A stretch of 27,894 bases of DNA from a virus, in IMG/VR virus record IMGVR_UViG_3300044993_000755, positions 1 through 27,894 of that record. One strand, written 5' to 3'. The translations under genes and the position numbers were made by a program. Positions 1 through 6,027 of the stretch are shown here, one piece after another; the stretch's first letter is position 1, and each line of letters opens with the position of its first letter. Under the pieces are notes generated by a model that ran no database searches, was not told the origin of the DNA, and saw only the letters and a list, made by a program, of their open reading frames with translations.

Positions 1-870
1 CTGCTCTGACAGGTCGACGAACGCAGCGTCACGCTGCCAGCGCACGACGGGGGAATCGACGGCGCGAGCCTCGAGCAGCGTGCGCGGCAGGTACTTGCCG
101 CCGCTCTGGCGGGGAACGCAATCGAGCTCCTCGAGCGCCGCGTCGCCATACTGGTCGCGAATGTCCCGTGCCCACTCGAGCTCTCCCCGCTCGGTCCACA
201 CGATGCCTCGCTTGAGGCACACGCGCCGGTACAGCCCATCGGCGAGCGCATCTTCGAACGTCACCCGCTGCAGGTTGTAAGGCTTCTTGCCGGCGCGGAT
301 CTCCTCGCACAGTTGGTTGAACGGGTTGTCGACCCCGTCGTGCGTCGAGATGATGAGCACCCGACCGCCCCAGATCAGCAGGGCGAGAGCTGCCTTCAGG
401 AGCTCGCTCAGCTCATCGTGAAACGCAGCCTCGTCGATGATGACGTAGCCCTGCCGGCCGCGGAGTGAACGCGGGCGCGAGCAGAGCGCTACGATCTCGA
501 AGCCGCTTGCGAAGTTGATCCGGAAAGCCTGGATCTCGCGGTCGGCTCCCTTGTCGCCCTGTTCGATGAACAGGAACTCACTCACCTCGGCCGCGACGTG
601 CAGGAACTCGCGCGCCCACATGGCGCAGGTATCGATGAACTCCCGCGTCATGTCGCGGTTGTAGCCGATGTAGAAGACGTCTTGCCCGCCTGCCGCTCGG
701 TCTGCGCCCGCCGTCAGGACGGCGTCGGCACCGATGCCCCACGTTGCACCGATGCGCCGCGACTTCTCGCACACGACGACCTGATGCTTGCTCGTCGCAT
801 CGAGCAAGCGCTGCTGATAGCCGAGCAGAACCGTTTCGCCGTCGGCGATCTGCGGCAGCTGCTCAGCCAT
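1..870 (-). CDS. Phage terminase large subunit (Mu gp28-like), 3' part cut by window edge
   Basis: This is the ATPase/nuclease motor that packages DNA into proheads. Reading from the ATG at 870 to the left edge gives 290 open codons with no stop, so the C-terminal part, with the expected nuclease domain, lies outside. The visible part is the ATPase domain: a Walker A-like CEKSRRIGATW at residues 34-44, a Walker B YVIIDEAAF at 142-150, and a coupling-type STHDG at 175-179. The SRRIG form is typical of Mu gp28-type terminases. The gene overlaps the end of the upstream hydrolase gene by 8 nt, so the two are translationally coupled, and it is last in the leftward operon within the window. A portal gene would be expected next. 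The family call is firm; the full length is unknown. Confidence 0.93.
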   Translation of the reverse strand, partial: MAEQLPQIADGETVLLGYQQRLLDATSKHQVVVCEKSRRIGATWGIGADAVLTAGADRAAGGQDVFYIGYNRDMTREFIDTCAMWAREFLHVAAEVSEFLFIEQGDKGADREIQAFRINFASGFEIVALCSRPRSLRGRQGYVIIDEAAFHDELSELLKAALALLIWGGRVLIISTHDGVDNPFNQLCEEIRAGKKPYNLQRVTFEDALADGLYRRVCLKRGIVWTERGELEWARDIRDQYGDAALEELDCVPRQSGGKYLPRTLLEARAVDSPVVRWQRDAAFVDLSEQ

Positions 871-1525
871 CGATCCACCCTTCGAGCTCGTCGAGTCGCT
901 CGCCGGTTGGGGCGTCGGCAGGTGCGAGCTCGTCGTTCGTCCGGGCGAAGTGCAACGCCTCGGGAAGCGAGATGATCGAGCGCACGATCTTGCCGTTCTG
1001 CAGGTGAAGCTCGCCACCCGACCACCACGCTCGACGCGATCGCCGTGCGGCCTCGATGTGTTGGCGTCCGTTCGCCCACGCGCTGGCCACCATCGGGCCT
1101 TGGCCGAGGTCCCACGTGCGCAGGGTGAGGTCATCCAAGTCGTTGACGACCATCACGTGCGCGTCGCTCGAGTCGGGTCGCGCCCAAGAGATGATGATGT
1201 CTCCGGTGAGGAGAGCTTCGCCGGGGTGAGGTCGGCGAGCCACGGGGCAGGAGCCGAGCGGGCGCGCGCACAAGCGGGCGACGTTGACGACGGGGCGCCA
1301 ACCGTTGTGCTCGGTGCGGTTGATGAACGCGCACCGCACGCCGAGACGGTACAAGAGCCAGTGCCCCAGGTCGGCGCAGCTCGAGTAGGTCGGGCCCTTG
1401 TCGCGCCCCTCGGTGATCCAGCGGTAGACCGGATCGTTGGCAAGGCGACCCCCGACGCCCCGCGTCGCGAACTCGCACCATGCTTTGGCCGCGTCTCGAT
1501 AGAACTGCTCGGAGGTCGTGATCAT
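863..1525 (-). CDS. Putative NlpC/P60- or CHAP-like cysteine hydrolase (candidate endolysin)
   Basis: A 220-aa protein lying between the small and large terminase genes. Two segments resemble papain-fold cell-wall hydrolases: a Cys at residue 50 at the start of a helix (SSCADLGHWLLYRLG), and a TGDIIISW strand followed by His123 in DAHVMVVND. This is the Cys...GD...His order seen in NlpC/P60 and CHAP amidases/peptidases. I infer peptidoglycan hydrolysis, either lysis or DNA entry; no other lysin is visible in the window. The ATG at 1525 is preferred because GAGG lies 6 nt upstream. A GTG at 1537, overlapping the stop of the small terminase gene, is the alternative. It could also be an unrelated conserved phage protein, since no family-defining motif beyond this pattern is clear. 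Confidence 0.55.
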   Translation of the reverse strand: MITTSEQFYRDAAKAWCEFATRGVGGRLANDPVYRWITEGRDKGPTYSSCADLGHWLLYRLGVRCAFINRTEHNGWRPVVNVARLCARPLGSCPVARRPHPGEALLTGDIIISWARPDSSDAHVMVVNDLDDLTLRTWDLGQGPMVASAWANGRQHIEAARRSRRAWWSGGELHLQNGKIVRSIISLPEALHFARTNDELAPADAPTGERLDELEGWIDG

Positions 1526-1533
1526 GGGTGGCC

Positions 1534-2073
1534 TCACGCTGCGCGCTGCGCGATCCCGAGGATGCGCGCGCGAATTGCCTCGACAGTTCCCTCGCTGAGC
1601 CCCTGCTCGGTGGCCACCTGCGCCGCCGCGTCGGCGGCGTCCCGAGCGGTGCGCTCACGGATCCGGATCTCGACGTCGACATTCGACTTCCGTGCGGACT
1701 CGAGATCTTTGCACGCTCGCGCCAAGCGCCCGAAGTCCTCGAGGTCGATGCCATCGGCGTCGCTGCCGAGTTGCATCCGTGCGCGCAGAAGCAGCGCCTG
1801 CAAGGACTCGATGGCGAGTCGCCCCGCGTCGCCTGGCACTTGCTCGAGCTCACGCCCCAGCGCCTCGGCCATCTGCCGCGACAGACGAATGTCCTCAGCG
1901 ATGCGCTCGAAGTCTTGGCTGTACCGATGCACCGCCGACTTGCTGACGTCGGCGCCCAGCTTGCGCAGGTGATCGGTGACCTCCCGAATACCGAGGCGGC
2001 CATCGGACAGCAGGCGGTCGAGCTCGGCTCGGAGCTCCTGCGGCAGCTGTCGGACCTTGCTGCGCGGCGGCAT
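1534..2073 (-). CDS. Terminase small subunit (Mu gp27-like, DUF3486)
   Basis: A 179-aa protein of the DUF3486 family, found in Mu-like phages directly before the large terminase and thought to recognise phage DNA for packaging. The N-terminus PPRSKVRQLPQELRAELDRL is typical, followed by a helix-turn-helix-like stretch around residues 30-55 (GIREVTDHLRKLG..VSKSAVHRY). A helical, charged region around residues 100-160 contains IDLEDFGRLARACKDLE. The ATG at 2073 has GAGGAG 5-6 nt upstream and lies just beyond the stop of the gp26-like gene. Order and spacing match Mu gp26-gp27-gp28, except for the hydrolase inserted before the large subunit. Confidence 0.88.
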   Translation of the reverse strand: MPPRSKVRQLPQELRAELDRLLSDGRLGIREVTDHLRKLGADVSKSAVHRYSQDFERIAEDIRLSRQMAEALGRELEQVPGDAGRLAIESLQALLLRARMQLGSDADGIDLEDFGRLARACKDLESARKSNVDVEIRIRERTARDAADAAAQVATEQGLSEGTVEAIRARILGIAQRAA

Positions 2074-2074
2074 G

Positions 2075-2374
2075 TCAGCTCCTCGGGGTCGGGCGCTTCA
2101 CGCCCGGGTGACGAGCTCGCCCGGCGGCCACGTCACAGCCGCGCTCGGTCAGCGTGGCCACGGTGACAGATCCGGCGACGAGCTGGGAGGTGAGCAGCGC
2201 TTGCTCGGTGAGCCATGCCACATCACCGCGCACGGTGTCGCGGGAGACGTGGTGCCCGAGACTGTTCAGTGCCGTATGCAGCACCGAGTCGTTGGTGCTG
2301 TAGCCCGGCAGGCTCTCAAGCACCCGCAGCAGGGCAAGGCGACGGTCCTCGGCTAGGTGTTCGGTGAAGCTCAT
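2075..2374 (-). CDS. Mu gp26-like winged-helix phage protein
   Basis: A 99-aa protein matching the small phage proteins found between DUF2730 and DUF3486 in Mu-like phages, often annotated as ArsR-like or VpaChn25_0724 family. Recognisable blocks are SFTEHLAEDRRLALLRVLE, PGYSTNDSVLHTAL, VSRDTVRGDVAWLTEQ and the C-terminal VATLTERGCDVAAGRA. The pattern is that of a winged helix with the recognition helix around residues 43-58, so DNA binding is plausible, but the role in Mu is not established. The ATG at 2374 overlaps the DUF2730 stop by one base (TGATG) and has AAGGTGA upstream. It belongs to the packaging operon that starts at the late-type element at 2725-2743. Confidence 0.8.
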   Translation of the reverse strand: MSFTEHLAEDRRLALLRVLESLPGYSTNDSVLHTALNSLGHHVSRDTVRGDVAWLTEQALLTSQLVAGSVTVATLTERGCDVAAGRARHPGVKRPTPRS

Positions 2375-2691
2375 CAGGTCACCTTGTGCAGGTAGTCCTC
2401 GATCCGACTGAGTCGGACGAGGGCGGCAGCTTGCCCGGACTCGACGCCTGAGAACTTCGCCCCGAGCTCACGCACGGCGCCCGTCAGCTCCGCCACCTCG
2501 CGGGCCGTCGGCAGGTGCCGCACGCGTTCAGCCAAAACGCCGTGCTCGCGGCGTAGCTCGCCGACCTCTCGCTCGAGGTGCTCGACGTGCTCACGGGTCG
2601 CCCGGTGGCGCGCCTGTTGCCATGTGTAGGCGCCAACCATGGCCCACAGCACGAGCTGCAACACCTTCAGCGCGAGGTCCCAATCGGTCAC
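2374..2691 (-). CDS. DUF2730 family membrane-anchored coiled-coil protein (Mu gp25-like)
   Basis: A 105-aa protein with one N-terminal hydrophobic segment (about residues 8-24, LKVLQLVLWAMVGAYTW) followed by a highly charged heptad-like helix (about 33-60, HVEHLEREVGELRREHGVL) and a second helical region to the end. This is the architecture of DUF2730 proteins found next to gp26/gp27 in Mu-like phages; the function is unknown. The start is GTG at 2691; the purine-rich GGGGA touches it, which is too close for a normal Shine-Dalgarno, but no better in-frame start exists. It is the first gene after a 51-nt gap behind the Mor-like gene, and the gap holds one copy of the shared 19-bp late-type element. 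Confidence 0.78.
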   Translation of the reverse strand: MTDWDLALKVLQLVLWAMVGAYTWQQARHRATREHVEHLEREVGELRREHGVLAERVRHLPTAREVAELTGAVRELGAKFSGVESGQAAALVRLSRIEDYLHKVT

Positions 2692-2724
2692 TCCCCGTGC
2701 GTGCCACAGGGAGGGCCGCGCGAG

Positions 2725-2743
2725 CTGGACGGATGTGTTCCGC
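2725..2743 (-). promoter_or_regulatory. Late-type element, copy 1 (upstream of packaging operon)
   Basis: Read on the minus strand this is GCGGAACACATCCGTCCAG, identical over 19 bases to the copy at 11986-12004. It contains the inverted repeat CGGA-ACACA-TCCG (2730-2742). Its first base is the last base of the Mor-like stop codon, and its end is 33 nt from the GTG of the DUF2730 gene. It sits in the only gap of this part of the operon. I infer an activator-binding site or promoter element for the gp25-gp26-gp27-terminase unit; no convincing -10 box is seen. Confidence 0.7.
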
Positions 2744-3138
2744 TAGAAGTCTAAGAACGGCAAGCGCATCTGTCGGGCGTCGGCACGGCTTCGCTCGCGA
2801 CCCAACACGCTCCGAACATAGCGCTGGGTCGTTCGGGTGCGAAGCGCGATCTCACGATGGGCGACACCCTGATTTGCCAGGTCGATGATCTCGGCCTTCC
2901 GTAGGCGCATGAAGGCCCCTCGCGGGATGTCCACTCGCTCGCCGCCGTAGGCGCGGCAGATCTGTGCCCAGTGAGCGAAGCCGATGAGGCGGCAGATCTC
3001 ATGGTCCTCGCGCGGCGTCTTCGGGATGTGCACTCGTTCAAGGCCCCCGTATTTCTCGACGATCTGGAGAACGGCCTCGGGGGATGTGATCTCGGCCCAT
3101 CGCCTCAGAACCTCTGGCCAGGTTTCGAGGTCCGTCAC
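2743..3138 (-). CDS. Mor/C-family transcription activator
   Basis: A 131-aa protein with the Mor domain pattern: ITSPEAVLQIVEKYGGLERVHIPK (about residues 17-40), a central IGFAHWAQICRAYGGERVDIPRG, then a helix-turn-helix (about 82-112, KAEIIDLANQGVAHREIALRTRTT). In Mu, Mor activates the middle promoter and its relative C the late promoters; both act as dimers on dyad sites. Only one such protein is visible here, so it may do both jobs. The GTG at 3138 overlaps the gemA stop (GTGA). The C-terminus ends QMRLPFLDF; QMRLPF resembles the hexapeptide beta-clamp motif. Right behind the stop lies copy 1 of the dyad element, a likely target. Confidence 0.85.
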   Translation of the reverse strand: MTDLETWPEVLRRWAEITSPEAVLQIVEKYGGLERVHIPKTPREDHEICRLIGFAHWAQICRAYGGERVDIPRGAFMRLRKAEIIDLANQGVAHREIALRTRTTQRYVRSVLGRERSRADARQMRLPFLDF

Positions 3139-3545
3139 GCCGATCCTCCTCGGGCACGCCACGTCTTGAGGTTCTCGATGACGGTGTTTGCCTGCTCGGG
3201 GGTCAGCCATTCTGGATCGCTCACCCCCGTGAGTCGTTTGCAGAACGCGCGGAGCGCTGCGCGAGTAGGGGTGCGCACGAGACCTTTCCGTTTACACAGG
3301 TCCCCCCACAGTGCCCAAATTTTGCGCGCCTGCGGATTGTCGCTTGGGCGCTGCGCTGCTTGGTTCTTCGGCTTCCACCCCAGTCGCTTGAAGTGGTCGA
3401 CAACTTTCCCGAGTTGACGATCGTCAAGGTCGCGCGCGGAGCTCGCGCCCGCGACCTGCTCGAGCACCGCGCGGTAGGTGTCCTCGCTGAGGGCGAGGTC
3501 CTTCCGTGCGCAGTGCACCAGAGCGAGCAGGCCGCGGCGGTTCAT
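3135..3545 (-). CDS. gemA: GemA/gp16 family regulatory protein (DUF1018)
   Basis: A 136-aa member of the Mu GemA/gp16 family. Diagnostic blocks are LLALVHCARKDLALSEDTYRAVLEQVAG (residues 6-33), the DLDDRQLGKVVDHFKRLGWKP linker, and the C-terminal half with RKIWALWGDL, RTPTRAALRAFCKRLTGV and WLTPEQANTVIENLKTW. In Mu, GemA modulates host gene expression and DNA supercoiling; the biochemical role is still unclear. The ATG at 3545 overlaps the stop of the 71-aa gene (ATGA), and the gene runs directly into the Mor-like gene. The gemA-mor order is the same as in Mu. Confidence 0.92.
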   Translation of the reverse strand: MNRRGLLALVHCARKDLALSEDTYRAVLEQVAGASSARDLDDRQLGKVVDHFKRLGWKPKNQAAQRPSDNPQARKIWALWGDLCKRKGLVRTPTRAALRAFCKRLTGVSDPEWLTPEQANTVIENLKTWRARGGSA

Positions 3546-3757
3546 CGGGTGCTCCGTTCTTGCCAGTGTTTGAGGTTTGCGCGCGCTTCGCGGAGCTGAC
3601 GTTCCAGATCTTCGATCATCTCGCCAACCGTCACGCAGGTGCAGCAATCCCGTGCGGCGCGCCCTATGCATATTGGGAACCTCGGGCTGCACCCCGAGAG
3701 AGGCTTGCGCAGCAGCTTCGGGTCGCGCATCGGTCGCTTGGTGCGATCGCGGGCCAT
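3542..3757 (-). CDS. Small basic protein with cysteines, unknown
   Basis: A 71-aa protein I do not recognise. It is very basic at the N-terminus (MARDRTKRPMRDPKLLRKPL), has a cysteine cluster at mid-length (CSPRFPICIGRAARDCCTC), and ends in a predicted amphipathic helix (VGEMIEDLERQLREARANLKHWQ). The cysteines could bind a metal. It overlaps the upstream stop by one base and overlaps gemA by four bases, so it is embedded in the early operon. The coupling and the conserved-looking helix argue that it is a real gene; the function is unknown. Confidence 0.6.
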   Translation of the reverse strand: MARDRTKRPMRDPKLLRKPLSGCSPRFPICIGRAARDCCTCVTVGEMIEDLERQLREARANLKHWQERSTR

Positions 3758-4038
3758 CAGGCGCCCTCCTTCGGAACTCCGCGCATCTCGCTCCGACGCA
3801 GGAACGTCTCGATGATGGTTGCGAGGCGCCTCAGGTTCGGCCCGGGGACGAGCTCACCATCCACGATCTCAAGCTCCTTGGTGATGCGATCAAGCGGGAG
3901 TCCAACCTCCTTCTCGAGTGCCAGCAACGCCATGCTCGTGTCGAAAAAGAATCTCGTGCGCTGCAGCTCGGTCACCCGCGCGCAGAGCGAGAAGGCATCA
4001 ATCGCCTCTTGCGAGAGAAACACGATGCGGTTCGTCAT
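3757..4038 (-). CDS. Hypothetical early phage protein (93 aa)
   Basis: A 93-aa protein of unknown function. It begins MTNRIVFLSQEAIDAFSLCARVTELQ and has an overall helical character, with TRFFFDTSMALLALEKEVG in the middle and a C-terminal LRRLATIIETFLRRSEMRG helix. No cysteine motif, signal peptide or membrane segment is apparent. The ATG at 4038 overlaps the stop of the two-segment membrane protein (ATGA), consistent with translational coupling in the early operon. I cannot assign a family. Confidence 0.65.
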   Translation of the reverse strand: MTNRIVFLSQEAIDAFSLCARVTELQRTRFFFDTSMALLALEKEVGLPLDRITKELEIVDGELVPGPNLRRLATIIETFLRRSEMRGVPKEGA

Positions 4039-4253
4039 TGCCTCGCCCTCCGCTTGCGCTCCTTGACTCGGTCGAGCACGTAGGCGACCAGTATCACCAG
4101 CCACGCTGCGCCGATGGCGTACCCGAATAGGACGGCCTCGCCGATCTCGAACCTCTGCGGCGGCTTCGCTGTCGCCATGGCGATGGCCGCCACAGTGCCG
4201 GTCGCCAGAGCGATCCCGGCGTAGGCGTACAGCCCAACGGTCAACCAATGCAT
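4035..4253 (-). CDS. Small two-span membrane protein (possible holin)
   Basis: A 72-aa protein with two clear hydrophobic segments, about residues 3-27 (LTVGLYAYAGIALATGTVAAI) and 42-61 (AVLFGYAIGAAWLVILVAYVL), and a strongly basic tail (RVKERKRRARQ). Size, two spans and a positive C-terminus fit class II holins, but many small phage membrane proteins look the same, and it sits among early genes rather than beside the candidate endolysin. The ATG at 4253 gives a 13-nt overlap with the upstream gene; longer in-frame versions would add an Arg-rich leader and are unlikely. Confidence 0.6.
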   Translation of the reverse strand: MHWLTVGLYAYAGIALATGTVAAIAMATAKPPQRFEIGEAVLFGYAIGAAWLVILVAYVLDRVKERKRRARQ

Positions 4254-4573
4254 GTCTCGTCCTCCTCCTCGTCGTCGCTCGCCTCGTCCTGCCCGTAGAA
4301 GATTCGCTCGTGCAACTCTTCCCACTCGCCGGGCCAGAGAGCCTCACCGAGGCCGTCGGTGATCTCGCAGTCACCCGTCAGGTCGTGCTCGACGTCGATG
4401 GCTTCGCAGAGCGCGGCGGCTGCCTCGTCGCGTGCGCCGGTTCCTGCGAGCGCGATGGCGCGCTCGCAGAGCTCGAGCACCCGCTTGTACTCGGTGGCGT
4501 AGTGCTCAGCCCAGTAGCACAGGGCCTGCTGCACGGACTTGCGCAGCTCCGTCACCATTGCGTCGGTTGTCAT
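4241..4573 (-). CDS. Acidic hypothetical protein (110 aa)
   Basis: A 110-aa protein with an unusually acidic C-terminus (QDEASDDEEEDETCIG). The N-terminal half is helical (VTELRKSVQQALCYWAEHYATEYKRVLELCERAIALA) and the middle contains EAIDVEHDLTGDCEITDG and a Trp-rich WPGEWEELHERIFYG. Highly acidic small early phage proteins are sometimes DNA mimics, but nothing more specific supports that here. The ATG at 4573 overlaps the stop of the preceding zinc-knuckle gene (ATGA). Confidence 0.6.
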   Translation of the reverse strand: MTTDAMVTELRKSVQQALCYWAEHYATEYKRVLELCERAIALAGTGARDEAAAALCEAIDVEHDLTGDCEITDGLGEALWPGEWEELHERIFYGQDEASDDEEEDETCIG

Positions 4574-4941
4574 GGTGCCTCCGACGGTGAGGGCATCGGT
4601 TCGGGCAGGTCGATTCCGGCGAGCGGGTCGCGCCCGCCGTGCTCGAGCACCGCCCGACGAAACAGGTCGGCGCGCTCTCGCGCCTCACCGGCCTCACCGT
4701 GCCGCTGCTCCTTCGAAGCGACGACCGCGATCGCCGCGTGCATCACCGCGAGGTAGCGGGCAGAGGGGCGCTTGTCCCTTTCCTGCCCGGGTCGGTACTC
4801 GGCCCACACGCAGATCTGCAGGCGTCGAGGCACCATGCGCCAGTGCGACCGGCACATGAGCAGGCGCGGCGGAACCTCGACGGAGCACCCGACTGCATGG
4901 CAGCGGTGCGCCGGCACGAAGGGCCTCGGTGCGCCAGCCAT
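4570..4941 (-). CDS. Zinc-knuckle phage protein of unknown function
   Basis: A 123-aa protein with the pattern HRCHAVGC...LLMCRSHW, giving C14-x4-C19-x10-C30-x2-H33, which should bind zinc. It is followed by a signature MVPRRLQICVWAEYRPGQE-KRPS-YLAVMHAAIAVV. Proteins with this C...C...CxxHW...MVP...W..YRPGQ layout recur in many unrelated phages, but to my knowledge have no assigned function. The ATG at 4941 is chosen over a GTG at 4944 because it forms the ATGA overlap seen throughout this operon. The C-terminus is rich in Pro, Ser and Glu and probably disordered. Confidence 0.72.
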   Translation of the reverse strand: MAGAPRPFVPAHRCHAVGCSVEVPPRLLMCRSHWRMVPRRLQICVWAEYRPGQERDKRPSARYLAVMHAAIAVVASKEQRHGEAGEARERADLFRRAVLEHGGRDPLAGIDLPEPMPSPSEAP

Positions 4942-5267
4942 CACGCGCCCTCCGCGACAAGTGCCTCGGACTCGATCTGTCGCTCGATGGCGAGCCGCAA
5001 GCGGTCGCCGGTTCGGAGCTCATCGCGCAAGCGAGCGAGCTCCTCGTCGAGGTTGCCCCCGAGCTGCCCCACGATCCGGTAGCAGTGGGCCGCCACGATC
5101 GTCGCGTGGCGGATCACCTCGTCGGCGTCCCCGCTGTGCGCCTTCTCGAGCGCGCCCCATGCCTGCGCGGAGATGGTCTCAGCGAGCGAGACGATGGTGC
5201 GGCGCTTCTCCGCGTCGGGCTGCAGCTCGTCGGCGAGTCGCTCGAACTCCTCATGGTTCGTGGTCAT
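4941..5267 (-). CDS. Hypothetical helical protein (108 aa)
   Basis: A 108-aa, almost fully helical, charged protein (EEFERLADELQPDAEKRRTIVSLAE near the N-terminus; EELARLRDELRTGDRLRLAIERQIE near the C-terminus) with coiled-coil potential in the last 35 residues. No catalytic or metal-binding motif is visible and I do not recognise a family. The ATG at 5267 overlaps the stop of the 114-aa gene by four bases. The neighbours are small early-operon genes, so an accessory role in replication or host takeover is possible but unproven. Confidence 0.6.
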   Translation of the reverse strand: MTTNHEEFERLADELQPDAEKRRTIVSLAETISAQAWGALEKAHSGDADEVIRHATIVAAHCYRIVGQLGGNLDEELARLRDELRTGDRLRLAIERQIESEALVAEGA

Positions 5268-5608
5268 GCCCGCACCTGCTTTCCCTGCGCGCGGGCGGCG
5301 AGCACGAGGGCGGTGCCGGCGATGGCCTCGACGGCGCACCAGCGGATCTCTCGGATGCGGCCCGAGAGGATCTGACGGCAGAGCGCGGTCGCGAGAGGCA
5401 GATCGATGGTCGTCTCGTCGACCTGCTCCGCCGTGACCTCGGAGCTGGCGAGCTCGGCCGTCTCCAGTGCCTGAGCGTACCGGCGCAGGAAGTGCGCGAC
5501 GACGTGGCGGTTGATGGTGCCTTCCTCGATGAGGTAGGCGCATTCAAGGAGCCCTTTCCGGACTCGCGCAGTGGGCGAGATCCGGGGCTGGTTCACGCGG
5601 GTGCTCAT
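5264..5608 (-). CDS. Hypothetical early phage protein (114 aa)
   Basis: A 114-aa protein of unknown function. It has a basic N-terminal stretch (TRVNQPRISPTARVRKGLLE), a helical middle (VVAHFLRRYAQALETAELAS) and a C-terminal hydrophobic helix AVEAIAGTALVLAARAQGKQVRA that is too short and polar to be a confident membrane span. The ATG at 5608 overlaps the stop of the zinc-ribbon gene (ATGA). It is part of the uninterrupted early operon. Confidence 0.6.
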   Translation of the reverse strand: MSTRVNQPRISPTARVRKGLLECAYLIEEGTINRHVVAHFLRRYAQALETAELASSEVTAEQVDETTIDLPLATALCRQILSGRIREIRWCAVEAIAGTALVLAARAQGKQVRA

Positions 5609-6027
5609 GACCGACCCTCCTGGCACTCGCGCTCGAGCTCGAGCTGCAGGGCGAAGAGGTCGCGAGCGATCGCGTGGGCACGATGGTGCCGGCCGGAGTC
5701 GATGCACCTGCCGTACCGCGCGCGGTGGCCGTATGCCTTGTGGACGTGGTGCGCGATCCCGAGGGGCTGCCACGGATCCGGGTGCGTGGCCGCGCCCTGC
5801 TCGAGCACCTGCCGCACCTCCTCGAGGGCAGACGTCACGCCGACACGCGCCCACGTCTCGGGGTGGCGGTTCATGATGACGTCGACGATCCGGTCGAGCT
5901 CCGCCTGCAGGGCGGTGGCCTCCGCCTGGATGCACCAGATGCAGCGCCCGTCCAGTGTGGAGAGGCACTCTCGGTGGCAGGCCGGGCAGGTGATCGAGAG
6001 CTCTGACGTTTCGCGTGGCTTGCTCAT
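5605..6027 (-). CDS. Zinc-ribbon hypothetical protein (140 aa)
   Basis: A 140-aa protein with an N-terminal zinc ribbon, CPAC at residues 14-17 and CIWC at 29-32. A helix rich in Glu/Ala/Asp follows (AEATALQAELDRIVDVI), then a His- and Arg-rich segment (PLGIAHHVHKAYGHRARYGRCIDSGRHHRA) and a final helix (LFALQLELEREC). The zinc ribbon suggests nucleic-acid or protein binding. The ATG at 6027 forms an ATGA overlap with the DUF3164 stop; a longer version from 6075 would lie inside DUF3164 and is rejected. Family not recognised. Confidence 0.65.
   Translation of the reverse strand: MSKPRETSELSITCPACHRECLSTLDGRCIWCIQAEATALQAELDRIVDVIMNRHPETWARVGVTSALEEVRQVLEQGAATHPDPWQPLGIAHHVHKAYGHRARYGRCIDSGRHHRAHAIARDLFALQLELERECQEGRS

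Noticed and set aside
950-1972. 340-codon plus-strand open frame
   Set aside because: Opposite the hydrolase and small terminase genes, which have better support.
2692-2724. Sigma-54-type promoter (TGGCAC) before DUF2730
   Set aside because: TGGCACG is present on the minus strand, but no GC of a -12 box lies at the required distance, and the other two copies lack it.
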